Notes: generated by a model not told the origin, from the sequence alone. A stretch of 64,000 bases of DNA from Chitinophaga sp. YR627 (GCF_900114995.1 NZ_FOUX01000001.1:682001-746000), one strand, 5' to 3'. Positions 1 through 8,590 are shown, counted from the first letter of the stretch. A program made the numbers and translations.

Positions 1-278
1 TCCACCATGTATTTAAACGCGATCTTTATTTTCTTCAAAGGAGAACTGGTCCCGCCCACAGCCTGCATCAGCGATTTCTCCTGATCCGACAAATAATAGT
101 TCAGACAACGCATGAACAGACTGTGCTTGTCGCCAAAAGAGTTGTACAAACTGGAACGACTCAATCCTGTTGCCCTGGTAAGATCATCCATCGACGTACC
201 GTTATATCCCTTATGCCAGAATAATTCGGTCGCTTTCTGTAACACTGTTGCTTCATTGAATAATACTTCTTTAGGCAT
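1..278 (-). CDS. TetR/AcrR family transcriptional regulator (3' part beyond window)
   Basis: The N-terminal 92 residues are visible; the gene runs off the left edge. The start is the ATG at 278, giving MPKEVLFNEATVLQKATELF. A TetR-type helix-turn-helix follows at about residues 20-55, including GYNGTSMDDLTRATGLSRSS and then LYNSFGDK, the typical recognition helix and its following residues. It should be a one-component repressor with a ligand-binding C-terminal domain that cannot be seen here. It lies 48 bp downstream of the SDR gene on the same strand. A palindrome in that gap matches two palindromes in the SDR promoter, so autoregulation and control of the SDR gene are likely. The family call is secure; the ligand is unknown. 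Confidence 0.9.
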   Translation of the reverse strand, partial: MPKEVLFNEATVLQKATELFWHKGYNGTSMDDLTRATGLSRSSLYNSFGDKHSLFMRCLNYYLSDQEKSLMQAVGGTSSPLKKIKIAFKYMV

Positions 279-292
279 CGTACGATAGTTTG

Positions 293-312
293 TTTGGAAT
301 AGTCGTTCCAAA
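293..312. promoter_or_regulatory. palindromic operator in front of tetR
   Basis: TTTGGAA (293-299) and TTCCAAA (306-312) form perfect 7-bp arms around a 6-bp spacer, 14 bp upstream of the tetR start. The GGAA...TTCC core is the same as in the two sites in front of the SDR gene. Inference: autoregulatory TetR operator. Confidence 0.6.
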
Positions 313-326
313 TGTACGAAAAAAAA

Positions 327-1076
327 TTATAATGTACTCATGCCACCGTCTGCAATCAGCTCAGCACCCAGCAGGAAAGTGGAGTCATCAGAAGCCAGGA
401 AGAGGACTGTTTTTGCGATTTCTTCCGGCGTACCAAAACGGCCCATAGGTATGCTGGATAATATGCCGCTGGCAGTAGCAGACAATTGCTCTTCGGACAG
501 ACCCAGTTTGCCATAAAGCGGTGTAGAAACCGGACCAGGACTTACGGCATTCACGCGGATCTTTTTGCTCAGGAATTCTGCGGAAAGATTTCTGATCAAC
601 GTTAACTGCGCCGCTTTACTCGCTGCATAAACAGCGGCATTCGCCATACCGATATGTGCATTGATAGAAGTGTTCAGTACGATAGAAGCGCCTTCTTTCA
701 GTAAAGGCAGTAATTGCTGTACGGTGAAATAAGAACCTTTCACGTTAATGTTGAACTGTTCATCAAAGAAAGCCTCATCCGCATTTTCAATAGGGGAAAA
801 TTTTGCTACGCCTGCATTCAGGAATATAATGTCGATCACCGGATGTATGGCTGCTACCTGTGCCTGTAACTGTTTGATGTCTTTCATACTGCCTGTATCA
901 GAGACAATACCCTTTGCTGACTGACCCAGTTCTGCAACCGCTTTGTCCACTGACTCCTTATTACGGCCCGTAATGATCACCTGTGCGCCTTCTGCAATGA
1001 AAAGCTGTGCTGTTGCAAAACCAATACCGCTGTTACCGCCGGTAATTACTGCCACTTTATTCTGTAACCTGTTCAT
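327..1076 (-). CDS. SDR family NAD(P)-dependent oxidoreductase
   Basis: A 249-residue classical short-chain dehydrogenase. The nucleotide-binding motif TGGNSGIG lies at about residues 12-19, NAG at about 87-89, the catalytic Ser in the strand containing LNTSINAH, and the YAASK catalytic Tyr/Lys at about 149-153. The C-terminal PMGRFGTPEEIA segment and the ADGG ending are typical of the family. It should reduce or oxidise a small carbonyl/alcohol substrate in the cytoplasm; the substrate cannot be read from sequence. It is the first gene of a two-gene unit with the downstream tetR and has its own promoter with two TetR-like operators, so it is probably induced by the TetR ligand, perhaps a reactive carbonyl or xenobiotic (inference). 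Confidence 0.93.
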   Translation of the reverse strand: MNRLQNKVAVITGGNSGIGFATAQLFIAEGAQVIITGRNKESVDKAVAELGQSAKGIVSDTGSMKDIKQLQAQVAAIHPVIDIIFLNAGVAKFSPIENADEAFFDEQFNINVKGSYFTVQQLLPLLKEGASIVLNTSINAHIGMANAAVYAASKAAQLTLIRNLSAEFLSKKIRVNAVSPGPVSTPLYGKLGLSEEQLSATASGILSSIPMGRFGTPEEIAKTVLFLASDDSTFLLGAELIADGGMSTL

Positions 1077-1133
1077 AAAACTTGATTTAATTGTGAGTTG
1101 TTGTTGATGATTTAAATTTCCCTTTGTTTGTTT

Positions 1134-1147
1134 GGAACGATCGTTCC
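1134..1147. promoter_or_regulatory. TetR-type operator 1 of the SDR promoter
   Basis: GGAACGATCGTTCC is a perfect 14-bp palindrome just downstream of the predicted -7 element (1153-1160, minus strand), at or after the transcription start. A repressor bound here would block initiation. Confidence 0.6.
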
Positions 1148-1152
1148 GGATG

Positions 1153-1184
1153 TAAAATTAAGTATGTGGAACGAATGTTCCAAA
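1153..1184 (-). promoter_or_regulatory. promoter of the SDR-tetR unit
   Basis: On the minus strand TTTG (1184-1181), a 20-bp spacer and TAATTTTA (1160-1153) fit the Bacteroidota promoter pattern TTTG-N19-TAnnTTTG with one mismatch in the -7 element. One palindrome overlaps the -33 element and the spacer, and another lies just downstream of the -7 element. Confidence 0.5.
1168..1181. promoter_or_regulatory. TetR-type operator 2 of the SDR promoter
   Basis: GGAACGAATGTTCC has perfect 5-bp arms (GGAAC/GTTCC) and overlaps the spacer and -33 element of the SDR promoter. It is the third copy of the same palindrome in 1.2 kb. Confidence 0.6.
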
Positions 1185-1449
1185 TAAAGTTTTATAAAAG
1201 CCATAAGAACGGAAATGGAAAAGTTGAAATGTACAATTGGGGATGTTTTTTGGATCAATGGCCAGAGAGACGGGAGTGGTCTTTTATAGCGCAATTGCTG
1301 CTGTCTGATAGCTGCTTTCTCCTTAAGTTTTTTAATACCCCTTTAAAACGGACAGCACAATGGAAAGACAGCAGACGTTTCCCTTCCTGCTCTATTCAAT
1401 TAAGATTATATTTTATATGACATGCCTGTTAACATTAAAACCACACAAC

Positions 1450-1603
1450 ATGCAGGACCAACTGACAACCCCGGCCGGTACCCAGGCTACTGCCCTTAGC
1501 ACAGCATCTATGAGATCTCCCGTGAAATCGCGGTGAAATGGCGTCGTAAATGGGAAGCCCAAGACCTCCTTTTGGTGAAATCAGAAGACAACATCTGGTG
1601 GTA
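1450..1603 (+). pseudogene. possible small protein gene broken by a frameshift
   Basis: From ATG 1450 the frame reads MQDQLTTPAGTQATA and stops after 28 codons (TGA 1534-1536). The -1 frame is open from 1500 to the TAA at 1601-1603 and reads IYEISREIAVKWRRKW followed by EAQDLLLVKSEDNIWW, which looks protein-like (amphipathic, Trp-rich). A shift between about 1500 and 1530 would join both into a protein of about 51 residues. A strong terminator follows directly, which supports a transcribed unit. It may be a real frameshift, a sequencing error or chance; I do not recognise a named family. Confidence 0.3.
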
Positions 1604-1607
1604 AAAA

Positions 1608-1649
1608 AGAAAAAGACCATTCTTTATCAGAGAATGGTCTTTTTTTTCG
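1608..1649 (+). terminator. intrinsic terminator
   Basis: AAAAAGACCATTC and GAATGGTCTTTTT form a stem with a short loop, followed by a run of T. It lies between the small frameshifted ORF and the next gene. Confidence 0.85.
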
Positions 1650-1676
1650 TTAAATTAGGAGTAACCTGATTTTCCG

Positions 1677-2171
1677 ATGTCCGAAACTGTAACACATCCG
1701 TCCGCTACGGCGGAGGAACCATCGTCCCTACCTTTATTTGAGACGAATCTTTTTTTTGGTGATCTGCTGATCTGCATATCCTTTGCCACAATATCTGTCA
1801 TTGCGGCCATCGTCTGTATGTATCTCATGTCACCCACTTCATGGGGCGGCCAGCTCACCATGGCGCTCTTCTTCCTGTTAATTGCCGGCTGGATCCTTTT
1901 TACGCCGCATACCTTCCATCTGTATGGCGACAAACTGGTGGTTAAGAAGCCCCTGACACACCTGTCAGGTACTACTACGGTTATTCCGTTGTCGGCGATC
2001 AGACAGGTCCAGTTCACCCGCTTCAGCGGTCCGCGAAGAGGCACTTTTATGCGGATTAAAACACATGGCAAAACCATCGAGTACCGCATTACAGACAGAC
2101 CATATATTGATGATATGATCTGGCATCTGCAGCAACTCGGTGTGAAAGCCAGAAGGAATAGTATCTCCTGA
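1677..2171 (+). CDS. hypothetical two-TM membrane protein with PH-like C-terminal half
   Basis: 164 residues. Two hydrophobic segments at about residues 30-52 and 60-80 are followed by a soluble, beta-rich tail (HTFHLYGDKLVVKKPLT, then IPLSAIRQVQF and MRIKTHGKTIEYRI) that resembles a bacterial PH-domain or YcxB-like arrangement. No catalytic motif is visible. A TAGGAG ribosome-binding site lies about 15 bp before the ATG at 1677. It stands alone behind the terminator at 1608-1649. Function unknown. Confidence 0.75.
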   Translation: MSETVTHPSATAEEPSSLPLFETNLFFGDLLICISFATISVIAAIVCMYLMSPTSWGGQLTMALFFLLIAGWILFTPHTFHLYGDKLVVKKPLTHLSGTTTVIPLSAIRQVQFTRFSGPRRGTFMRIKTHGKTIEYRITDRPYIDDMIWHLQQLGVKARRNSIS

Positions 2172-2264
2172 CCTGAGAACCGGTGGACAGTGATAAGCCA
2201 TTCATGGTGTAGATGTCAGAAGGATCGCCCCTCCTGAGTATACTTTCCTGTGACGCCTTCGCGC

Positions 2265-2708
2265 CTATTCCTCACCAGGATGGTCCTGGAAATCCACAAA
2301 GTCTTGTATCGCACTTCTGGTTACATCATCCAGCTCCGGATGCTGGAGCAATGAATGCATTTTCTCCACCAGTGTCTTATGTTCCAGGTAGTTCTGATCG
2401 GCGTTTGTCAGCCGGTTCAGCATCCATACCGTCAGTGGGGTAGGGCGTCTGTCCAGTGAAGCAAAAAGCGGTTCATGATAGAATTCATGGAAGGATTCCA
2501 GCGTGTGCGCCAGTGGTCCGGGAGAGCCGTAATCAAGATGCGGATGCTTTTCTATCAGCCGGAAAATAGGTTCTATCGCTTTGTCTTTATCAGCATTGTG
2601 TTTCAGCGCGTCCATCAGTTCGTAGAAATAAGAGATATTGTCATCATCAGAACGCCCGTCAGGCTCAAAGGAGGTAAGTGCCTTGATAATCTCATCAGTT
2701 GTCATCAT
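2265..2708 (-). CDS. hypothetical protein (147 aa)
   Basis: A soluble, acidic, probably all-helical protein without signal peptide or membrane segment. It begins MMTTDEIIKALTSFEPDGRS and contains the segment LTVWMLNRLTNADQNYL. Size and composition resemble small Bacteroidota immunity-like or HEAT-like proteins, but no specific family can be named and no toxin gene lies next to it. The start may be ATG 2708 or the adjacent ATG 2705. The gene stands alone between a convergent and a co-directional neighbour. Confidence 0.7.
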   Translation of the reverse strand: MMTTDEIIKALTSFEPDGRSDDDNISYFYELMDALKHNADKDKAIEPIFRLIEKHPHLDYGSPGPLAHTLESFHEFYHEPLFASLDRRPTPLTVWMLNRLTNADQNYLEHKTLVEKMHSLLQHPELDDVTRSAIQDFVDFQDHPGEE

Positions 2709-2796
2709 GGAATTGTTAAGGGTTTGAAACGTGAAAACTATCAGTTGTGTGTAAGCAGGGTTAATGATTTAAATGTAGGAAAATTTACCGAAAGCA

Positions 2797-4092
2797 TCAC
2801 AAGTTAATCACCCGTTCCCCGTTTGAAAAATGGGTGTCTTTTACCGCTCCGGGTCCCTGAAACCGATATTGCACACCGACTATATCCGTAGCCATATAAT
2901 CCGCTTTAAAAGCGCAGGCTACTTCTCCATCGACCAGGATCCGCACCTGTTTATCTTTCGCTTCCACCTGCAGCCGTACCCACTCATGGAGATCCCTGCC
3001 AAACTTTGACAGGTCAGTATCTTTACTTTCCAGAAACCGGTTACCCGCCCGCAGAAAAAGCGCTCCTTCACAACCCTTTGCACATAGCGGAATAATAAAC
3101 ACGTCGTTCTTGCAGAGGATCAATACCTCTATCCGCTGACAGGCAGCCGCGCCTATACTATAAGTGCTTTTTATCCTGGTATCAAAACGAAAATCGTCGC
3201 TCCGTAGTCCGCCCATATCTTCCACATAAAAGAAACGGAGGTCCGGGAGCTCCGGCTGCATCTGAATATTATAGGCATCCAGCATCTCTTTGTCCACCAT
3301 CACGATACTATCACGCAGGAATTCCTTTTTTGCAAAATAAACCGGCACCTTCTGTTGATCGGCGAGTGCCAGCCAGCCATTGGAACTGATCATCAGATCA
3401 TGTTCCTTTACGATCTCTTTCCCGACCATCAGCTTCGCCCTGAAATAACCGGGATAATAGTAAATGGAGGAATACTCCTTCTGGTCTTTGGGGACCGCAA
3501 ATTTCCGGCTGATGTCCCATGACTGAGAGATATACACTGTATCCTTACCCGCAGCACTGGCGTCATATCTGAAAATTACCGAATTCGGTATCCCTTTCAG
3601 GACGGTCTTATTACTGCTGAACTGATAGTTCGCACGCCGGTCAGGGGTTGTTGTCCGGCCGTCTGAACGAAGTCCGAGATACAGCACAAAAGCCAGCGGC
3701 AACATGGCCAATCCCCATAAAGGCCAACGCCGTCCCTGACGCCTTTCCTCCTGTGGAGGGGTAGCGGGTATTGCAGGAATGATCCTCACCGGTTCGTTTT
3801 CCTGTTTTTCTTCCGGCTCTGGTTGTGCTCTTAATGAACTCCAGTCTTCAAAACCGGCATATCGGGCTAAGGTATTCAGCGTTGTCGTTGCCGGCGTATT
3901 CGTATAAGACAATTTCCCCCATAACCGCTTTAAAGTGGTCACGCTCAACACAACGCCGGTTACTTCCTGGATGGATTCACTCAGTTTTTCAAAATCATAG
4001 GTCGTCCACCTGTCACTGCTACCCCGGTTGAACCGCTTCTCTGCCAGTGTTAGACAATATTGTATGTGATCTGTTTCTAAATTGTTTTCCAT
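2797..4092 (-). CDS. HTH-like N-terminus, TM helix and extracytoplasmic LamG-like domain
   Basis: 431 residues in three parts. Residues about 1-90 (TTYDFEKLSESIQEVTGVVL, then TTLKRLWGKL and TLNTLARYAGFEDW) form a cytoplasmic helical module that resembles N-terminal HTH-like regions common in Bacteroidota. A proline-rich linker and one membrane helix (about 122-142, RWPLWGLAMLPLAFVLYLGL) follow. The remaining roughly 290 residues are predicted periplasmic and end in a LamG/concanavalin-like beta-sandwich (HEWVRLQVEAKDKQVRILVD). This layout suggests a membrane-anchored sensor-regulator, although DNA binding is not proven. It is divergent from a secreted protein that also carries a LamG-like domain, so the two may work together. 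Confidence 0.7.
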   Translation of the reverse strand: MENNLETDHIQYCLTLAEKRFNRGSSDRWTTYDFEKLSESIQEVTGVVLSVTTLKRLWGKLSYTNTPATTTLNTLARYAGFEDWSSLRAQPEPEEKQENEPVRIIPAIPATPPQEERRQGRRWPLWGLAMLPLAFVLYLGLRSDGRTTTPDRRANYQFSSNKTVLKGIPNSVIFRYDASAAGKDTVYISQSWDISRKFAVPKDQKEYSSIYYYPGYFRAKLMVGKEIVKEHDLMISSNGWLALADQQKVPVYFAKKEFLRDSIVMVDKEMLDAYNIQMQPELPDLRFFYVEDMGGLRSDDFRFDTRIKSTYSIGAAACQRIEVLILCKNDVFIIPLCAKGCEGALFLRAGNRFLESKDTDLSKFGRDLHEWVRLQVEAKDKQVRILVDGEVACAFKADYMATDIVGVQYRFQGPGAVKDTHFSNGERVINL

Positions 4093-4217
4093 TTGATAAT
4101 GAGTTTGTTATCTCCGTGAACAGACTTGCACAAACTTGAACATTCTTTGAATTGATGTCAAGTTACTTATTATTCAGCTTTGCGGCATTATCATCTGAAA
4201 ACTTAAAACGACAGACC

Positions 4218-5345
4218 ATGTACAAGACATCCGCCTTTTTAGTATTGCTGCTTTGCTCCCTTATTGCCGCCGCACAACCCAGGGTGAGCAGACAACAGGG
4301 CAAATCATTATCCGCACCACAAAGAAACAGTATTGCATTAACGCCCGACAACTGGGAAGTTAAACCTAACTCCGTTGAATTCCTGACCTGGCAATCTGTC
4401 CCTGCCATGAAAATAACAAGCAGCGACGGCTCGGCCGTACTCAAAGGGATAGATTTCACCGACGGGACCATCGAGTACGATATGGACCCCGTTGATCCGC
4501 GTTTTACATCCATGTACTTCAGACAAAGTTCCACAGATGAAAGGGAATGCTTTTACTTCCGTACCAAAGCTGCCGGTAATAACATGGCCATGGATGCCAT
4601 CCAGTATGCGCCATTTATCGCAGGTGTCAACCTCTGGGACATGCTGCCAGGTTATCAGGGTAATGCGACCTATGAAAGGGGGAAATGGAACCACGTTAAA
4701 CTGGTCATCTCCGGAAAACAGATGTGGGTATACATCAATGATACCGCCCGTGCTGCACTAAAGGTTCCCCGCCTGGAAGCCAATGCAAAACATGGCAGTA
4801 TCGGTTTTGAAGGCCAGGTCATCATTGCTAATCTCGTGATCCGGCCAGGTGATACCGGTGGCCTTTCTCCTGTTGAATCGCCTGACCCTACCGATAGTGA
4901 TCCGCGTTATCTCCGTGCATGGAAAGTTACCAGTCCCCTGGTGACAACCAAAGATGTAGACTTCAGCAGCAGTTTTATGCCGGCAAAGGAAGCGGCCTGG
5001 GAGGATATCTGGACAGAAAGAGGTGGGTTGGTGAACCTGACCCGCAAATTTGGGATGAGTAAGGAACGTCGTATCGTATGGCTGAAGACCAGCATCCATG
5101 CGGAGAAACAACAACTGAAAAAGCTTAACCTGGGTTTCAGTGATGAAGTATGGGTATTTATCAATGGTAAATACCTGTATGTGGACAAGAACCTGTACGG
5201 TATGCCGATCATGAAAACGCCTGAAGGCAGGTGTTCCATTGAAAATACAGCCTTTAGCGTTCCGCTGAACGAAGGCGATAACGAACTGCTCATCGGCATC
5301 GCCAATAGCTTCTACGGCTGGGGGATTATTGCGCGACTCGATTAA
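4218..5345 (+). CDS. secreted LamG-like / galactose-binding-like protein
   Basis: 375 residues from ATG 4218, chosen because it begins the signal peptide MYKTSAFLVLLLCSLIAAAQ; an in-frame ATG upstream at 4152 would put extra residues before the signal. The mature part has a LamG or DUF1080-like sandwich at about residues 40-215 (IDFTDGTIEYDMDP, then GKWNHVKLVISGKQMWVYIN and HGSIGFEGQV) and a C-terminal jelly-roll segment at about 240-375 (VWFINGKYLYVDKN-type repeat; EGDNELLIGIANSFYGWG). This pattern is usual for carbohydrate-binding or 3-keto-disaccharide hydrolase relatives; no catalytic residues can be assigned. It is divergent from the membrane-anchored LamG protein. A terminator follows. 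Confidence 0.75.
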   Translation: MYKTSAFLVLLLCSLIAAAQPRVSRQQGKSLSAPQRNSIALTPDNWEVKPNSVEFLTWQSVPAMKITSSDGSAVLKGIDFTDGTIEYDMDPVDPRFTSMYFRQSSTDERECFYFRTKAAGNNMAMDAIQYAPFIAGVNLWDMLPGYQGNATYERGKWNHVKLVISGKQMWVYINDTARAALKVPRLEANAKHGSIGFEGQVIIANLVIRPGDTGGLSPVESPDPTDSDPRYLRAWKVTSPLVTTKDVDFSSSFMPAKEAAWEDIWTERGGLVNLTRKFGMSKERRIVWLKTSIHAEKQQLKKLNLGFSDEVWVFINGKYLYVDKNLYGMPIMKTPEGRCSIENTAFSVPLNEGDNELLIGIANSFYGWGIIARLD

Positions 5346-5366
5346 GTAGTGGAAGAATGATGTAGT

Positions 5367-5397
5367 AAGGCTGTCCTTCCGTCAGGTGGACAGCCTT
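5367..5397. terminator. bidirectional hairpin between convergent genes
   Basis: AAGGCTGTCC (5367-5376) and GGACAGCCTT (5388-5397) form a perfect 10-bp stem between the convergent ends of the secreted protein gene and the DinB-like gene. Neither side has a long T run. Confidence 0.65.
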
Positions 5398-5406
5398 GCC
5401 CTTCTT

Positions 5407-5898
5407 TCAGGATACCGTCCCCAGTATGATCCTGAATTGCTCAATCTGCCGCCTGTGCCGCATCACATGTACGATGGCATGTTCCATCAGTTGCTCGATA
5501 TCATATATCTGCCCCCAGCGGGTCAGGATCTTTTTATCGTTGTCCGGCTGTTCCAGTTCGCTGTCCTTAATATCCTGGAAGACCATCTGCGTGAATGCAA
5601 AGGCTTCCTGCAGCTCCCTGATATAGTCGTTTACGGTTGGATGGTAACGTTTCTCCGGTCTCACCATCTGATAACCGTAGGCGTGCAGAATATAGATCGC
5701 ATAGCTATGCGCAGAATTGACCACATGCGACAGGACCGTTTGTATAGAACGACAGTTGTCGTCCTGTGTATGAGGGTCAGTAACTGTTGTTAACTCCCTG
5801 TTGCTGAGGCCTGTTATCGTTTGTTGCAATTCCCCGATAACCCGCTCATATTCATCTAATAAAGCGCCCTTTGCTCCCTGTCTGTAAACTTTATTCAT
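5407..5898 (-). CDS. DinB family protein
   Basis: 163 residues with the four-helix DinB/YfiT fold signature. A first His lies in the helix around LSHVVNSAHSYAIYI (about residue 55), and paired His residues lie in EHAIVHVMRHRRQIEQ near the C-terminus (about 137-148), the usual metal-binding triad. DinB-like proteins are putative metal-dependent enzymes, some of them thiol transferases; the substrate is unknown. The gene stands alone and is convergent with the secreted LamG-like gene. Confidence 0.85.
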   Translation of the reverse strand: MNKVYRQGAKGALLDEYERVIGELQQTITGLSNRELTTVTDPHTQDDNCRSIQTVLSHVVNSAHSYAIYILHAYGYQMVRPEKRYHPTVNDYIRELQEAFAFTQMVFQDIKDSELEQPDNDKKILTRWGQIYDIEQLMEHAIVHVMRHRRQIEQFRIILGTVS

Positions 5899-6004
5899 AC
5901 GGTGTCTTATATATTAGAATTTTTGTGTTATAATATTGGAATTCCCGTTTAATTATCTATTTTCATGTTTTCCCCCCAATGCTGACACACTTAACAAACT
6001 GTAA

Positions 6005-6412
6005 ATGCAAAATTATGTAGAGCTTCCCACAGCCGAAGCCGAGGCACTAAAAGTTTTTCAGGATCTGCTGGATCAACCTGACCAGCTTTTATTACTGATT
6101 TTGGGAGACGACGAGGTGGCTGCTGAAGCAAATGATACAGCCAACTTTATCAGGTCCAGGATCGGTAAAACAGGAATGGGAATGTATGACATGGTCATCT
6201 TTTTACGGGTGACCAATCCCCAGGTCATTCTTCCGGTACTAAAGAAAATGGAATGGCATCCGCGTGTCAAGCCATCCGACTATGACAGTTTTGTGCTGTT
6301 GTCTATTTCTCCATTCAGGAACGTTATTTCAGAAGGCGTTACCAAAGCTCGTTTTATGAAAGGCAGAGGTAGTATGCATACCGCTGTCATGACTGCTTAC
6401 GCCAATGGCTGA
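6005..6412 (+). CDS. hypothetical protein (135 aa)
   Basis: A soluble protein without signal peptide, starting MQNYVELPTAEAEALKVF. The residues MVIFLRVTNPQVILPVLKKM suggest an alpha/beta fold. No known motif was recognised. It ends 29 bp before the next gene on the same strand and may be co-transcribed with it. Confidence 0.65.
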   Translation: MQNYVELPTAEAEALKVFQDLLDQPDQLLLLILGDDEVAAEANDTANFIRSRIGKTGMGMYDMVIFLRVTNPQVILPVLKKMEWHPRVKPSDYDSFVLLSISPFRNVISEGVTKARFMKGRGSMHTAVMTAYANG

Positions 6413-6441
6413 GGCCCTGTTTACCTTAATGAAAATCCAAT

Positions 6442-8208
6442 ATGCGACGTCTACTATTGCCATGTGCCATACTGTTCCCTGTACTGTTAGGTAGCAGTGC
6501 TGTTGCACAGTCTATCCTGACTATCCGGGAAACAGACCAGAATAATAAAACCTACGACAATAAAAATAACGCCGATATCAATAGCCGGCTGACCATCCGT
6601 TTTGACCGCTCTGCGTTTATCCGGAAGGTGAATACAGCGGGTATTGGTAATCCACTACCAGAAGATGCCGTTAGCCTCCTCAATGTACTATATGAAGGAA
6701 CAAGAAAGGTTGATATATGGGCTAAAGGAATGGAAGATGCTGTCCGCCAGCATGTACGCGGCGATAAAAACAGTCTGCCGGCCTTCCTGGAAAAGACTTC
6801 TTCTATTGCCCAGGAAATCACCACTGTCTTTGACCGTGATCCGGCTACGCGTGATTACTTCGAAGCCTACGACGATGTAACCGATATATGGGGAGGTATC
6901 ACCTACGCCCTGAATAAGCGTATTGCCGATCTGGAAAAGCAACTGACTGATGGCGGTGCTTACAACGATGTCCGCGTACAGATCGGTGGATGGCTGATGC
7001 ATAATAACCAGCCTTCTCCGCTGCATTTCAACGGACTGGATGATAATCCGCAGGGAGAGTACTATGAAGTGCAACGCTGGAAGTTCACTCTGTCTGACGC
7101 ACAGCTTTCCCAGCTGGAAGACATCCAGAAATGGGTAAAAAGCAGTCAGCAGCGGGAAATGAATGTCAATGAGATCCTACGGGGCGAATATGTACGGCAG
7201 TTCACCGATATCCTGCAGCAAAGACTGAAAGCAGACTACGAAGACTTCAGAAAAGAAGGAGAGAAGGTACTGAGCACTTTGCAGGATGAACAGATCATTA
7301 CAGATATACAGCAGGCACTGGCACAGGGAGAACTGATCAAGTCCCTGCTGAATGAAAAAGTGAAGTATTACCAGGCCCTCGATAATACCAGTAAGTTTGA
7401 ATTATCCGGATTTATGTCGCGTTTGCAGTCAGACGTTACAAGCATAAATGGGGAATTCACCAAAATGAAAGGGCTGCTGACAGCCATAAAAACAGATATT
7501 CCGGCAGCTTCCGCAGCTGTACAGACGCAATGTGCTAATCTGTTGTCGCTGGCTTCCGGTAAAGTGACCGCACTGGCTGATATGGTGATTCCCGATGATG
7601 TATTGCAATTCGGTAAAGAAGAAAGAAAGCTCGCAGAACTGGCGCTCCGTTTCTCTGACAAGGTATTTTCCTTGGCTTTAGGGAATATCCCTTCAGAGGC
7701 TACCACTGACCTGCTTTATTCCGGTTATCGGGAATCAGGCGACAGGGTAGTGATCAAAATGCAGGTGACCAACGGTAGTTCGAAAAGGAACCTGATGGAA
7801 GAAACGCATAGTCTGACCTTATACCGTATTCTTGCCCATATAGAGGCGACTGTCGGCGTGATCTTCGCACATCCGCTAAAGACAACGAAGATCGAAAAGG
7901 ATGTCCAGATGGCTCCTTATTATAACGTTCTGTTTAAAGGGATATTGGGGATGAGTCAAAAATGGAAACGTAATTCTTCGCTGCCGAATAACCTGCTGGA
8001 CCTGAACTTTGGTTTACACGTGTCTTCTCCTGATTTTGATAAGGACGATGTACCCGAATTAGGCCTTGGCGTGGTAGCCTCCACATTACATGATTATTTG
8101 CAGGTAGGTTGGGCGTATAACCTGTTTTATGGTGCGCATTATGTATTTGTGGGCTTCAGACTGCCTATTCCTACTATGAGTCTGGGTGGTAATGCAGGCG
8201 CCAGATAA
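6442..8208 (+). CDS. secreted hypothetical protein with coiled coils and beta-rich C-terminus
   Basis: 588 residues. A signal peptide (MRRLLLPCAILFPVLLGSSA, then VAQ) is followed by a long helical part (about residues 60-400) rich in heptads and charged residues. The last 150 residues are beta-rich and aromatic, ending YNLFYGAHYVFVGFRLPIPT, which resembles the tail of a small outer-membrane barrel. No enzyme motif is visible. Best guess is an envelope protein; the family is unknown. A strong terminator follows. Confidence 0.7.
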   Translation: MRRLLLPCAILFPVLLGSSAVAQSILTIRETDQNNKTYDNKNNADINSRLTIRFDRSAFIRKVNTAGIGNPLPEDAVSLLNVLYEGTRKVDIWAKGMEDAVRQHVRGDKNSLPAFLEKTSSIAQEITTVFDRDPATRDYFEAYDDVTDIWGGITYALNKRIADLEKQLTDGGAYNDVRVQIGGWLMHNNQPSPLHFNGLDDNPQGEYYEVQRWKFTLSDAQLSQLEDIQKWVKSSQQREMNVNEILRGEYVRQFTDILQQRLKADYEDFRKEGEKVLSTLQDEQIITDIQQALAQGELIKSLLNEKVKYYQALDNTSKFELSGFMSRLQSDVTSINGEFTKMKGLLTAIKTDIPAASAAVQTQCANLLSLASGKVTALADMVIPDDVLQFGKEERKLAELALRFSDKVFSLALGNIPSEATTDLLYSGYRESGDRVVIKMQVTNGSSKRNLMEETHSLTLYRILAHIEATVGVIFAHPLKTTKIEKDVQMAPYYNVLFKGILGMSQKWKRNSSLPNNLLDLNFGLHVSSPDFDKDDVPELGLGVVASTLHDYLQVGWAYNLFYGAHYVFVGFRLPIPTMSLGGNAGAR

Positions 8209-8237
8209 CACGCTTTAATCCTACAGTTATATACAAT

Positions 8238-8271
8238 AAAAGGCTTTCGTACTTACACGAAAGCCTTTTTT
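8238..8271 (+). terminator. intrinsic terminator
   Basis: AAAGGCTTTCGT (8239-8250) and ACGAAAGCCTTT (8257-8268) form a perfect 12-bp stem followed by T residues, 30 bp after the stop of the secreted protein gene. Confidence 0.9.
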
Positions 8272-8590
8272 ATGTTCTAACCCATGGAAAAGCGATGTTG
8301 TACGAATGATCCTTCGCCTGGTTCTTTATCAAACAGATAACCAGTCAGCGTGATTTATTCATGTAACCGCTGCTGATATCAGATAATCATATGGTTATAT
8401 TTCATAACGATGGTCATTAATGATGACAACCTGCATAAGAATATCTCATTGTGCTCAACAACCGGGAGGGGTTATTGTTTACTATATATGTAGTAGCATA
8501 TTATGGGGAAATTTGCATGTCAATTTTGGCATGACTAATGCAGCTGTGTACACAAATTGTACTATTATCTCCATGTAAATTATTAGTGAT
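8272..8590. other. 319-bp intergenic region with a small inverted repeat
   Basis: No open frame of interest. GTACA-CAAAT-TGTAC (8548-8562) is a perfect inverted repeat 29 bp before the response regulator start and could be an operator. GTCAT...ATGAC around 8430 is another short inverted repeat. Nothing else was seen. Confidence 0.4.

Noticed and set aside
6005..8208. Membership of the 6-8 kb genes in the T6SS
   Set aside because: No recognisable tss motif and more than 50 kb from the tss operon.
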